A stretch of 64,000 nucleotides of DNA from Acidobacteriota bacterium (GTDB taxonomy: Bacteria > Acidobacteriota > Vicinamibacteria > Vicinamibacterales > UBA2999): NCBI GenBank assembly GCA_021730945.1, contig JAKFYH010000007.1:1-64000 (forward strand), written 5' to 3'. Position numbers and translations under genes: made by a program. Below the pieces are notes generated by a model, which saw only the letters and a list, made by a program, of their open reading frames with translations, was not told the DNA's origin and made no database searches. Below, piece by piece: positions 42,277 through 50,673 of this stretch (within the stretch, counting starts at the first letter, position 1; the number at the start of each line of letters is the position of its first letter).

Positions 42277-43202
42277 GCGTCGCACGCACCCTCCTCCTCA
42301 AGGCTTCCGATAGCAAGTGGCTTCGCGAAAACGGCACCCGGGCTCCCTTTGTCCGCCGCGCCGTCTCCCGGTTCATGCCGGGGGAGTCGTTCGACGACAT
42401 GATCGCGGCCGCCCGCGGCATGGCCGCCGAAGGCGTGACCGCGGTGTTCACCAGGCTGGGCGAGAACGTCGGCGACCTGGCTGAAGCCGACGACGTCGCC
42501 CGACACTATCTCGACGGCATTGATCGCATTGCCGGCCTGAACCTCGCCTGCGAGCCGTCGATCAAGCTCACGCAACTGGGGCTCGACATCAATCGCGAGC
42601 TGGCCTACGGACACTTGCGCGACCTGGCCGCGCGGGCGCATGCGGCCGGCAACTATTTGTGGATCGACATGGAGCAGTCCAGCTACGTCGAGCTCACCCT
42701 GGACTTGACCCGCCGGCTGCGCGCCGAGTTTCCCCGCGTCGGCGTGTGCCTGCAGGCCTACCTGTATCGCACGCGCGAAGACCTGGTGGAGCTGATGGGC
42801 CGCGGCATCGGCATTCGCCTGGTCAAGGGCGCATACAACGAGCCGGCGGATGTCGCCTTCCCCAGGAAGAGCGAGGTCGATGCCAACTACTACGCGCTCG
42901 CGCAGGTCATGCTCGATCCCGGTTCACGCGCCGGCGGCGCGCGGCCGGTGTTCGGCACGCACGACGTGCAGTTGATCGATTCGATCCGGCGCCACGCCGC
43001 CGCGACCGGTGTCGCCCCAGCTGAATTCGAGTTCCACATGCTGTACGGCATCCAGAAGGCCACGCAGTTGCGGCTGGCGCAGGACGGCGCGGCGGTCCGC
43101 GTGTTGATCGCGTACGGCGCCTACTGGTTTCCCTGGTACATGCGCCGCCTGGCCGAACGGCCCGCCAACGTCTGGTTCGTCGCAAAGAGCCTGTTGGGTT
43201 GA
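42273..43202 (+). CDS. Proline dehydrogenase (monofunctional PRODH)
   Basis: A 309-residue FAD enzyme with the PutA PRODH barrel. Visible signatures are CLQAYLYRTREDL, GIRLVKGAYNEP and the C-terminal FHMLYGIQ with the substrate-binding Arg/Tyr region. It oxidises proline to pyrroline-5-carboxylate and passes electrons to the quinone pool. The length matches monofunctional PRODH of Thermus and Gram-positive bacteria, not bifunctional PutA. No P5C dehydrogenase gene lies in the window. It is coupled to the MFS gene by a 4-base overlap. Confidence 0.9.
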   Translation: MSVARTLLLKASDSKWLRENGTRAPFVRRAVSRFMPGESFDDMIAAARGMAAEGVTAVFTRLGENVGDLAEADDVARHYLDGIDRIAGLNLACEPSIKLTQLGLDINRELAYGHLRDLAARAHAAGNYLWIDMEQSSYVELTLDLTRRLRAEFPRVGVCLQAYLYRTREDLVELMGRGIGIRLVKGAYNEPADVAFPRKSEVDANYYALAQVMLDPGSRAGGARPVFGTHDVQLIDSIRRHAAATGVAPAEFEFHMLYGIQKATQLRLAQDGAAVRVLIAYGAYWFPWYMRRLAERPANVWFVAKSLLG

Positions 43203-43226
43203 ACCTTCCGACTGCCGACTCCCGGA

Positions 43227-43232
43227 CTATGA
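43227..43232 (+). promoter_or_regulatory. -10-like TATGAT, leaderless type
   Basis: TATGAT 8 nt before ATG 43241. It overlaps the alternative ATG 43229 and so favours the later start. Confidence 0.45.
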
Positions 43233-43240
43233 TCACCCCT

Positions 43241-43534
43241 ATGGACGAAGCACCAAAAAGCGCGCTCGAGCTGGCGATGGCCCGGCTCAAGAAGCAGGAC
43301 GCTGATGCCGGCGTCATCGAGCATCCGTTGACCGACGAACAGAAGCACGAGATCGGCGAGGTGCGAAAAACCTATGCCGCCAAGCTGGCCCAGGAGGAGA
43401 TCCTCTACCGCTCCAAGGTTGGTGCCGCGATCGACTTCGAGCAGCGGCAGACGATGGACGACCACTATCGGCGCGACGTCGAACGGCTGAATCACGAGCG
43501 CGATCGCAAGATCGAGAAAATTCGCAACGCCTGA
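43241..43534 (+). CDS. Small charged coiled-coil protein of unknown function
   Basis: A 97-residue, strongly charged protein with no Cys. Long heptad-like stretches (ALELAMARLKKQDAD; later DDHYRRDVERLNHERDRKIEKI) predict a helical, probably coiled-coil protein in the cytoplasm. I do not recognise a family. ATG 43241 is favoured over in-frame ATGs at 43229 and 43199 because a TATGAT box ends 8 nt before it. Its stop shares a base with the start of the globin gene (TGATG), so the two are co-translated. Confidence 0.65.
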   Translation: MDEAPKSALELAMARLKKQDADAGVIEHPLTDEQKHEIGEVRKTYAAKLAQEEILYRSKVGAAIDFEQRQTMDDHYRRDVERLNHERDRKIEKIRNA

Positions 43535-43914
43535 TGGTGTCAGATGCTGAAATCTATGCCCTGATCGGCGAGGACGGATTCGCCCGGCTGGTGGCGGCCT
43601 TCTACGCGCAGGTGCCCGGCGACGACCTGCTCGGGCCGATGTATCCGCTCGACGATCTGGCCGGCGCCGAGCAGCGGCTGCGCGACTTTCTGGTCGGCCG
43701 CTTCGGCGGGCCGCCGCGATACGAGGAGAGCCGCGGCCATCCGCGCTTGCGCATGCGCCACCATCCCTACAAGCTCGATCAGGCGGCGCGCGATCGCTGG
43801 GTGACGCTGATGGATCGGGCGCTCGACCAGGCCGGGCTCCCCGCGGACGTCACGCTGTTTCTGCGCGAGTTCTTCCACGGCACGGCGACGTTCCTGATGA
43901 ATAGCCGGGCGTGA
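43534..43914 (+). CDS. Truncated haemoglobin, group II
   Basis: A 126-residue 2-on-2 globin. Visible are Y24 at the B10 position, the proximal H76 in LRMRHHPYKL and W89 at the G8 position typical of group II, followed by FLREFFHGTATFL. It binds oxygen or nitric oxide and is usually linked to NO or oxygen management. It is co-translated with the upstream coiled-coil gene. The neighbouring OsmC and Fe-S proteins are also redox-related, although they have their own promoter. Confidence 0.9.
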   Translation: MVSDAEIYALIGEDGFARLVAAFYAQVPGDDLLGPMYPLDDLAGAEQRLRDFLVGRFGGPPRYEESRGHPRLRMRHHPYKLDQAARDRWVTLMDRALDQAGLPADVTLFLREFFHGTATFLMNSRA

Positions 43915-43918
43915 TTCG

Positions 43919-43950
43919 TATTCTCCTCGCCTCCTGATCTCCTGTCTATT
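43919..43950. repeat. AGGAGATCAGGAG-family repeat, right-half copy
   Basis: TATTCTCCTCGCCTCCTGAT, continuing CTCCTGTCTATT, closely matches the right half of the copy at 27409-27433 (one A missing). It directly follows the globin stop codon. Confidence 0.65.
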
Positions 43951-43971
43951 CGGCTCAAGCAGTAAGTGAAG

Positions 43972-43977
43972 TAGGAT
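43972..43977 (+). promoter_or_regulatory. -10-like TAGGAT, leaderless type
   Basis: TAGGAT ends 6 nt before the ATG of the OsmC-family gene, with no ribosome binding site between. Confidence 0.5.
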
Positions 43978-43983
43978 GCGGCG

Positions 43984-44373
43984 ATGCGCGAAGTCAGGGT
44001 GGTTTCCGACGGCACCAAATTCGGCCAGGACATCACGATCGGTCCGCATCACCTCCGCGCGGATGAGGTGGGGAATGGCGGTGCCGACACCGGGCCCGAA
44101 CCCCATGAACTGCTGCTGGCGGCTCTGGGGACCTGCACCTCGATGACGTTGCGGCTCTATGCCGAACGCAAGGGATGGGTGCTGCGCGCGGTCGAGGTGG
44201 CGCTCAGCGGTGCGCCGGCCGATGGCCAGTACACCATCACTCGCCGCATCACGATGGACGGCGACCTTGACGCCGATCAACGCAAACGGCTGCTGGAAAT
44301 CGCCGATCGGTGCCCGGTTCACCGCACCCTGACCGGCGAGGTGGTGATCCAGACGACGGAGGTGCCGGCATGA
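43984..44373 (+). CDS. OsmC-family peroxide-reductase-like protein
   Basis: A 129-residue member of the OsmC/YhfA family. The two family cysteines are C51 in LGTCTSMTLR and C110 in ADRCPVHRTL. By family they form the thiol site that reduces organic hydroperoxides, though many short members have no shown activity. It is coupled to the following 4Fe-4S protein by an ATGA overlap, a frequent pairing. A TAGGAT box precedes it. Confidence 0.87.
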   Translation: MREVRVVSDGTKFGQDITIGPHHLRADEVGNGGADTGPEPHELLLAALGTCTSMTLRLYAERKGWVLRAVEVALSGAPADGQYTITRRITMDGDLDADQRKRLLEIADRCPVHRTLTGEVVIQTTEVPA

Positions 44374-44597
44374 CCCGCGACATCATCAAGCGCTACACCA
44401 ACGGCGAAGTCACCGTGATTTGGCAGCCATCGATTTGTGAGCATTCCGCCATCTGCTTCCGCGGTCTGCCGGCGGTGTTCGATCCCCGGCGGCGGCCGTG
44501 GGTCGTACTTGATGGCACCCCCACCGACGCCATCGTCGCGCAGGTCGAGGCCTGTCCGTCGGGGGCGTTGTCCATCGAACGGGAGAAGCCCGAGTAG
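44370..44597 (+). CDS. Divergent 4Fe-4S mono-cluster protein (YjdI-like)
   Basis: A 75-residue protein of the Fer4_19/YjdI type. It has C23 and C29 in SICEHSAICF and C62 in EACPSGAL; the classical fourth cysteine is not evident, and H25 or another residue may complete the site. It is a small electron carrier or cluster-sensing protein. Start ATG 44370 overlaps the OsmC stop by 4 bases. The two probably form one unit for oxidative stress. Confidence 0.82.
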   Translation: MTRDIIKRYTNGEVTVIWQPSICEHSAICFRGLPAVFDPRRRPWVVLDGTPTDAIVAQVEACPSGALSIEREKPE

Positions 44598-44661
44598 GGC
44601 TGGGGATTCACAGTTGGCCCTATATATGGTGCACCGGGCCTCATTCGACCCCATTTCGCCG

Positions 44662-44667
44662 TATACT
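44662..44667 (+). promoter_or_regulatory. -10-like TATACT, leaderless type
   Basis: TATACT 9 nt before ATG 44677. The context TTCGCCGTATACTCTCC resembles that before the GlsB-type gene. Confidence 0.45.
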
Positions 44668-44676
44668 CTCCTACCG

Positions 44677-47097
44677 ATGCACACAAAGGCATGCCTTTTC
44701 CTGGCCGTAGGGCTGGTTGCCGGTTGGGTCAGCATCGCGCGCGTTCAGGCCCAGATTCCGACCGATCTGGCCGCCGAACTCGATCGCATGCTGGCGCAAG
44801 TCGCCGACGCGCCCGCGGATCGCAATCCTGCCGAGCGTGCCCGCCGCCTTGAGCTGTTGGGCGACGTCGAAGTGCGGGCCAACATGCTCGGCGCCGCGCG
44901 CGGCGCGTTTGAGGAAGCGACAGCGCTACGTACGCAGAATGGTCCCGAGGACCGCGACCTCGGCCGGCTGGCGTTCAAGATGGCCAACGTCGCCCGTCTC
45001 GACAAGCGCCAGGCCGACGCCGATCGCTGGATGGATGTGGCCGTGGCCCGGCTACAGACTGGCGCGCCGACCAGTCCCGAATATGCCGACGCCTTGATGG
45101 AAGTGGCGCGGTCGGCGACCGCGCGCAACGACGCGCCGCGCGCCGCCCAGGCGTATGCCACGGCGTTCGAAGTGGTCTCGAAGATTCAACCCGGTTCGCC
45201 GCGTGAAGCTCAATTGGCCGAGATCATGGGCGACACGGCGGTGCGGCGCAAGGACCTGGAAGAGGCCGATCGGTTCTACTCCCGCAGCCTGGCCGTGCTC
45301 GAAAGCGCCCAGCGTTCGTCGCTCGATTATGCGCGCGTGTCCAACGCGCTGGCCGTGGTCGCCGCGTCGCGCAATCAGGGGGCGCGGGCGCAGAGTCTGT
45401 ATGAGGTGGCGCTGAACATCTACGAAACCCAGCGGCCCGACACCCTGGAGGTGTCGCAGATCCTCACCAACCTCGGCATCCTCCAGATGAATCGCGGCAA
45501 CATGGCCGCGGCCGAGGGGATGTTCCGGCGCTCGCTGACCATCAAGACCGCGCGCAAGGGCGCGCCCGAAGACCTGGGTACGACGCACGCCAACCTTGGC
45601 CTGGTGCTGCTCGAGCTGGGGCGGCTGGCCGATGCCGGCGCCGAGATCAAGGCCGCGGTCGACTTGCGCCGCTCGCAGGCGCCGCCGCTGGAGATGGCGT
45701 CGCTTCTGACCAGCCTGGCCCGGATCGATCGGCTGCGCGGCCGGCCCGATACTGCCACCGCCGCCGCGCGCGAGGCCCTGGATTTGCGACGAGCCCAGGT
45801 GCCGCAGACGCTGCTGGTGGCCGCCACCGCCACCGAACTGGGCCTGGCCCGCGAAGCGGCCGGCGCGTTCGAAGAGGCACTGCCGCTGTACCGCGAGGCC
45901 CTGGTCATTCGCGAGAAGCTGCTCCCGAATTCGTCGGAGGTCGCCGAGTCGCTCGAACGAATCGCGATCGTGATGATGCGCGGCAGCGACCCGCTGGCGG
46001 CCCGCAACGCGCTTGAACGCGCGGTGGAGGCCTGGAGCCGCGTCTCGGCCGGCTCACTCGATCACGTCAACGTCGTGCATGAACTGGGCAATTTCCTCGT
46101 GGCGCGCGGCGATCCCGAAGAAGGCCTCCGCCGCTTGCGCGAAGCGGTGTCGCTGCTGGAGCAGTCGCGTTCAGCGCGCCCGCAAGGCACCCTCGAGGCA
46201 CGCGCGCAGTTGGTCTCGCGTCTCCAGGCCTACTACGGCAGTCCGATTCGGGTGCTCGCCGAGCGTGGCGACGCCGGCGAATCCTTCACCCTGCTGGACC
46301 GCATGCACGAGCGGCTCCGCCGCGCCCGCGGCCCGGCCGACGAGGCCGCGTCACCGCTGGCGCCGCTTGACGCCCTGAAGCGCGGGATTGAGACTGGCAC
46401 GCTGGTGGTGGCGTTCAGCGTCTTGCCCGAGGCGAGCTATGCCTTCGTCGCCACCCGCGACACACCAATCCGGGTTTACCGCCTCGACGAAACGGCTGCC
46501 GCTCTGACCGAGCGTGTTGACAAGTTCGCCGAACGGGTCCGGACCCGCACCTCGACCGCGGCCTACGAAGCGCCGCTCGTGGCCGATGGCCGCGCCCTGT
46601 TTTCGCTGCTGTTTGGCCAGTTCGAAGACGCGGCCAATCGCGCCGATCGCCTGTTGATCATTCCCGATGGCCCGCTCGAGCTACTGCCGTTCAGCGCGCT
46701 CGCCCGCAACCCCTCGGGGCGGCTCGCGTGGCAGTATCTGGTCGATTGGAAGCCCATGGTCTTTGCGCCGTCGGTCACGGCGGCGGCCGCCTGGACCGGC
46801 TCCACCGCCACCCTCGGCGGCGTCAGCCCGCTCTTTCCCACCACCGACGACCCGGGACCGGCGACGGCGAAGTTCGTCGGTGGACCCCTGGCCGGTGGTG
46901 CGATCGTGTCGCTGTGGACCCCGGCGGAGCGGGTGGCCGACGAGCTCGCCGAGTTGTTCAAGATGAGCCTGACGTCAGGCCGCGCCCGCGAGGCCGCGCT
47001 CTCTCGCGCGCAACGCGTCATGCGCGACGAACGCGGCCGCACGCACCCGGCCTACTGGGCGGCCTTCCGCTACTACGGCGCCCGCGGCGTACAGTAA
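44677..47097 (+). CDS. Exported TPR protein with truncated CHAT domain
   Basis: An 806-residue protein with a signal peptide of about 25 residues (to VQAQIP), then about ten tetratricopeptide-like repeats to about residue 500. The C-terminus begins like a CHAT caspase-like domain: LLIIPDGPLELLPFSAL at about 659-675 and FAPSVT near 690. It then jumps after some 40 residues to the domain's last part (GGAIVSLWTPAE near 741, then HPAYWAAFRYYG). The segment that normally carries the catalytic His and Cys is missing. It is in frame and intact otherwise, so it may be a non-proteolytic scaffold. Start at ATG 44677. Confidence 0.82.
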   Translation: MHTKACLFLAVGLVAGWVSIARVQAQIPTDLAAELDRMLAQVADAPADRNPAERARRLELLGDVEVRANMLGAARGAFEEATALRTQNGPEDRDLGRLAFKMANVARLDKRQADADRWMDVAVARLQTGAPTSPEYADALMEVARSATARNDAPRAAQAYATAFEVVSKIQPGSPREAQLAEIMGDTAVRRKDLEEADRFYSRSLAVLESAQRSSLDYARVSNALAVVAASRNQGARAQSLYEVALNIYETQRPDTLEVSQILTNLGILQMNRGNMAAAEGMFRRSLTIKTARKGAPEDLGTTHANLGLVLLELGRLADAGAEIKAAVDLRRSQAPPLEMASLLTSLARIDRLRGRPDTATAAAREALDLRRAQVPQTLLVAATATELGLAREAAGAFEEALPLYREALVIREKLLPNSSEVAESLERIAIVMMRGSDPLAARNALERAVEAWSRVSAGSLDHVNVVHELGNFLVARGDPEEGLRRLREAVSLLEQSRSARPQGTLEARAQLVSRLQAYYGSPIRVLAERGDAGESFTLLDRMHERLRRARGPADEAASPLAPLDALKRGIETGTLVVAFSVLPEASYAFVATRDTPIRVYRLDETAAALTERVDKFAERVRTRTSTAAYEAPLVADGRALFSLLFGQFEDAANRADRLLIIPDGPLELLPFSALARNPSGRLAWQYLVDWKPMVFAPSVTAAAAWTGSTATLGGVSPLFPTTDDPGPATAKFVGGPLAGGAIVSLWTPAERVADELAELFKMSLTSGRAREAALSRAQRVMRDERGRTHPAYWAAFRYYGARGVQ

Positions 47098-47103
47098 CCC
47101 GCC

Positions 47104-47223
47104 CCCAGGGTCCAGCCCTGGGTACCCTGAGATCTGCGTAATCTGTGTCATCTGCGGCCCTGGTACCCTGAGATCTGCGTCATCTGTGGCCCTGGTGAGT
47201 TGATATCTGCGTCATCTGCGGCT
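47104..47223. repeat. ATCTGCGTC-type repeats with CCCAGGG hairpin
   Basis: A hairpin, CCCAGGG-TCCAG-CCCTGGG, begins right after the TPR/CHAT stop. It is followed by three imperfect units of the form GCCCTGGTACCCTGAGATC, then TGCGTCATCTGTG. They contain the same ATCTGCGTC 9-mer as at 21.5 and 23.6 kb, ahead of the sdh operon. Confidence 0.7.
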
Positions 47224-47271
47224 AGGCTTAGGCCGTTCTCATACCTTGATCGGTGTTCGGAGGCGGCCTTC

Positions 47272-48075
47272 ATGCAAGTGATTCCGGTAACGGCCGTCCA
47301 CCGTGGCTTCGGGCAAACGTCCCGTAAAGACACGTGGTGGGCGGCACCTCTCGGTGTATTCGTCGGTTTGTCGGCCTTCGTCGTCTATGCCACCTGGGCC
47401 GCGTTCCAGGGAGAGCATTACCACTTCGGCCCCTACCTCTCGCCGTTCTATGCGCCCGAATTGTGGGGGAGCTCGCCACACGCGTGGTTTGGCCCCAAGC
47501 CGGGCTGGTGGCCAGCCGTCATGCCGTTCTCGCCGGCGCTGCTAATCCTGCCGTTCCCCGGTGGCTTCCGCTTCACCTGCTATTACTATCGCGGTGCCTA
47601 CTACAAGGCGTTCTGGGCCGACCCGCCTTCCTGCGCCGTCGGCGAACCGCGCAAGAGCTACCTCGGCGAGAATTCGTTCCCGCTGATCCTGCAAAACGCC
47701 CATCGTTTCTTCATGTGGGTGGCCATCGTCTTTATCGCCTTCCTGGCCTACGACGTGTGGGTTGCGTTGTGGTTCACCAACCCGGTGACCGGCGCGAAGG
47801 AGTTCGGCATCGGCGTCGGCACCCTCGTGTTGGCGGTGAACGTCGTGTTGCTGGCGAGCTACACCTGGGGCTGCCACGTGCTGCGCCACCTCGTCGGCGG
47901 CCGCAAGGACGAGATTTCGAAGTCGCCGGCCTGTGACATGGCCTATGCCTGCGTGAGCGGACTGAACGTGCGGCACCAGTTGTTTGCGTGGTGCAGCCTG
48001 TTTTCGGTGATGGGCGCGGATGTCTACGTTCGCCTCTGCTCGATGGGCATCATTACCGACCTGAGGCTGCTCTAA
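47272..48075 (+). CDS. sdhC: Succinate dehydrogenase membrane anchor, mycobacterial Sdh1 type
   Basis: A 267-residue membrane protein with about five to six helices. It is encoded immediately before sdhA and sdhB. It is far longer than classical SdhC or SdhD and resembles the single large anchor of actinobacterial Sdh1 enzymes. Candidate haem or Fe-S ligands abound: C103, C121, H144, C201-H202, H206, C221, C227, H235, C241 and C256. It should pass electrons between SdhB and the quinone pool. GGAGG lies about 8 nt before the ATG. Its stop shares one base with the sdhA start. Confidence 0.8.
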   Translation: MQVIPVTAVHRGFGQTSRKDTWWAAPLGVFVGLSAFVVYATWAAFQGEHYHFGPYLSPFYAPELWGSSPHAWFGPKPGWWPAVMPFSPALLILPFPGGFRFTCYYYRGAYYKAFWADPPSCAVGEPRKSYLGENSFPLILQNAHRFFMWVAIVFIAFLAYDVWVALWFTNPVTGAKEFGIGVGTLVLAVNVVLLASYTWGCHVLRHLVGGRKDEISKSPACDMAYACVSGLNVRHQLFAWCSLFSVMGADVYVRLCSMGIITDLRLL

Positions 48076-49892
48076 TGGCCGCGCATGCCACGTATGCGTA
48101 TGACGTCCTGGTGATCGGGGCCGGCGGCGCCGGACTGCGCGCCGCGATTGAGGCCGCTAGCGCCGGCGTGACCGTCGGCCTGATCTGCAAGTCGCTGCTT
48201 GGCAAGGCCCACACCGTGATGGCCGAAGGCGGCATGGCCGCCGCCATGGCGCACAATGACGATCGCGACAGTTGGAAGGTGCATTTTGCCGACACCATGC
48301 GCGGCGGCCAGTATGTGAACAACTGGCGGATGGCCGAAATTCACGCCAAGGAAGCGCCGGATCGGGTGCGCGAACTGGAAGCCTGGGGCGCGGTGTTCGA
48401 CCGCACGCCAGACGGCCGCATCAACCAGCGCAATTTCGGCGGCCATCGCTATCCGCGCCTGGCCCACGTCGGCGACCGCACCGGACTTGAACTCATCCGC
48501 ACGCTGCAGGATCACACCACCTATCTCGGCGTCACCGTTCACATGGAACACACGGTGATCGAGCTCGTCCTCGATGGCGGCCGGGCGGCCGGCGTGCTCG
48601 CCTACGACCGCGAGCGGGGCCGTTTCCACGTGTTCTCGGCCAAGGCGATTGTCATGGCCACCGGCGGCGCCGGGCGCGCCTACAAGATCACGAGCAACAG
48701 TTGGGAAGGCACCGGCGATGGCCACGCCCTGGCGTATCGCGCCGGCGCCGAGCTGATCGACATGGAGTTCATCCAGTTCCACCCCACCGGCATGGTGTGG
48801 CCGCCGAGCGTGCGCGGCATCCTGGTGACCGAGGGCGTGCGGGGTGAAGGCGGCGTGTTGCGCAACAGCGAAGGCCGCCGTTTCATGTTCGACGACATTC
48901 CCGACAACTACAAGCCGCAGACGGCCGCCGATCCGGAAGAGGGCTGGCGTTATGTCATGCAGGACAAGACCGCGAGGCGGCCACCCGAACTGCTGACCCG
49001 CGATCACGTGGCGCGCTGCATCAACCGCGAGGTCAAGGCCGGCCGGGGATCCCCGCACGGCGGGGTGTTTCTCGACATCGCCTGGATCAAGGAAAAGATC
49101 GCCGACGCGCCGGCGCATATCAAGCGCAAGCTGCCGAGCATGTATCACCAGTTCAAGGAACTGGCCGACCTCGACATCACGACGACGCCCATGGAAGTGG
49201 GCCCGACGACGCACTACATCATGGGCGGAATCCGGGTGGATGCCGACTCGCAGGAGTCGACCATTCCCGGGTTGTTTGCCGCTGGCGAATGCGCCGCCGG
49301 CATCAACGGCGCCAACCGCCTCGGCGGCAATTCGCTGTCGGACCTGATCGTGTTTGGCAAGCGTGCCGGCGAATACGCCGCCGAGCTGGCCCGCAAGAGT
49401 CCGCAGCCGAGAGTGGACGAGGGGGCGGTCGAGCGGGCGCTCGCCGCGTCGCTGGCGCCGTTTGAGCGTGGCAACGCCGGCGAGAACCCCTACAAGGTGC
49501 AGCAGGACCTGCAGGAAGCCATGCAGGCGCTGGTCGGTATCGTGCGCAACGAAGGCGAGATGCAGGAGGCCGTGGCGAAGCTCGCCGGCTTCAACGAGCG
49601 CGCCTCGCGGGCCGGCGTCGACGGCCATCGCGAGTACAACTCGGGTTGGCACACCTGTATCGACCTGCGCAACCTGCTCGATGTATCCGAGGCCATCGCC
49701 CGGTCGGCGATTGAGCGCAAGGAGAGCCGTGGCGGGCACTTCCGCGAGGACTTCCCCGACAAGGTCGCCGAGTTCGGCACCTTCAATATCGCGACCCGGC
49801 GCCAGGCCGACGGCTCGATGCAGGTGTCGCGCCGGCCGGTCAAGGAACTGCCGGCGGAGCTCAAGCAGGTCATCGAGGAGCAGAAGCAGTGA
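48075..49892 (+). CDS. sdhA: Succinate dehydrogenase/fumarate reductase flavoprotein subunit
   Basis: A 605-residue flavoprotein with GAGGAG at 15-20. H46 in KAHTVMAEGG is the likely covalent FAD attachment. The active-site regions HPTGMVWPP and RGSPHGGVFLDIA, and a C-terminal capping/helical region, match SdhA. It oxidises succinate to fumarate on the cytoplasmic face. Its ATG overlaps the anchor stop, and its stop overlaps sdhB (GTGA), so the operon is tightly coupled. Confidence 0.94.
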   Translation: MAAHATYAYDVLVIGAGGAGLRAAIEAASAGVTVGLICKSLLGKAHTVMAEGGMAAAMAHNDDRDSWKVHFADTMRGGQYVNNWRMAEIHAKEAPDRVRELEAWGAVFDRTPDGRINQRNFGGHRYPRLAHVGDRTGLELIRTLQDHTTYLGVTVHMEHTVIELVLDGGRAAGVLAYDRERGRFHVFSAKAIVMATGGAGRAYKITSNSWEGTGDGHALAYRAGAELIDMEFIQFHPTGMVWPPSVRGILVTEGVRGEGGVLRNSEGRRFMFDDIPDNYKPQTAADPEEGWRYVMQDKTARRPPELLTRDHVARCINREVKAGRGSPHGGVFLDIAWIKEKIADAPAHIKRKLPSMYHQFKELADLDITTTPMEVGPTTHYIMGGIRVDADSQESTIPGLFAAGECAAGINGANRLGGNSLSDLIVFGKRAGEYAAELARKSPQPRVDEGAVERALAASLAPFERGNAGENPYKVQQDLQEAMQALVGIVRNEGEMQEAVAKLAGFNERASRAGVDGHREYNSGWHTCIDLRNLLDVSEAIARSAIERKESRGGHFREDFPDKVAEFGTFNIATRRQADGSMQVSRRPVKELPAELKQVIEEQKQ

Positions 49893-50635
49893 GCCAGGCC
49901 ACCTTTCGGATTTGGCGCAGCGAGCCCGGTGGCGGCGCCGGCCAGTTCACCGACTACACGACCGAGATCTCCGAGGGCATGGTCGTGCTCGATGCCGTCC
50001 ACAAGATCCAGGCCGACCAGGCGCCTGACCTGGCCTGCCGCTGGAACTGCAAGGCCGGCAAGTGCGGCTCGTGCTCGGCCGAGATCAACGGCAAGCCGAA
50101 GCTGATGTGCATGAGCCGGCTCAACTCGCTCGACCTCACCGTGCCGGTCACGGTCGAACCGATGCGGACCTTTCCGCTGATCAAGGACCTGGTCACCGAC
50201 GTCTCGTGGAACTTCCGGGTCAAGAAAGGCCTGAAGAAGTTCAAGCCGCGCACTCCTGATGCCGCTGACGGCACCTGGCGCATGGCGCAGCGCGATGTCG
50301 ATCGGGTGCAGGAATTCCGCAAGTGCATCGAGTGCTTCCTGTGCCAGGACGTCTGCCACGTGCTGCGCGATCACGACAAGCACGACGAGTTCATCGGCCC
50401 CCGGTTCTTCGTCTATTCGGCGGCGCTCGAAATGCACCCGCTCGACAGCGACGATCGGCTGCAGGATCTCAAGGACAAGAACAACATCGGCTACTGCAAC
50501 ATCACCAAGTGCTGCACCAAGGTGTGCCCGGAGCACATCCACATCACCGACAACGCCATCATCCCGCTGAAGGAGCGCGTCGTGGACCGCTTCTACGATC
50601 CGGTGACGCGGTTGCTGAGGATGATCACCGGCTGA
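49889..50635 (+). CDS. sdhB: Succinate dehydrogenase/fumarate reductase iron-sulfur subunit
   Basis: A 248-residue protein. The 2Fe-2S motif is C54, C59, C62 and C74 (CKAGKCGSC, then LMC). Two further cysteine groups, CIECFLCQDVC and CNITKCCTKVCP, bind the 4Fe-4S and 3Fe-4S clusters. It relays electrons from SdhA to the membrane anchor. It starts at GTG 49889, overlapping sdhA by 4 bases. Confidence 0.93.
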   Translation: MSQATFRIWRSEPGGGAGQFTDYTTEISEGMVVLDAVHKIQADQAPDLACRWNCKAGKCGSCSAEINGKPKLMCMSRLNSLDLTVPVTVEPMRTFPLIKDLVTDVSWNFRVKKGLKKFKPRTPDAADGTWRMAQRDVDRVQEFRKCIECFLCQDVCHVLRDHDKHDEFIGPRFFVYSAALEMHPLDSDDRLQDLKDKNNIGYCNITKCCTKVCPEHIHITDNAIIPLKERVVDRFYDPVTRLLRMITG

Positions 50636-50636
50636 C

Positions 50637-50664
50637 TGTAGTTGACAGTGGACAGTTGAAAGTT
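50637..50664. repeat. TTGACAGTGGACAG short repeat
   Basis: GTTGACAGTGGACAGTTGAA lies between sdhB and the next gene. It looks like a short stretch of the GTTGACAGT-type simple repeats seen in other genomes. Only about three units are present. Confidence 0.35.
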
Positions 50665-50673
50665 GGGGACGAC

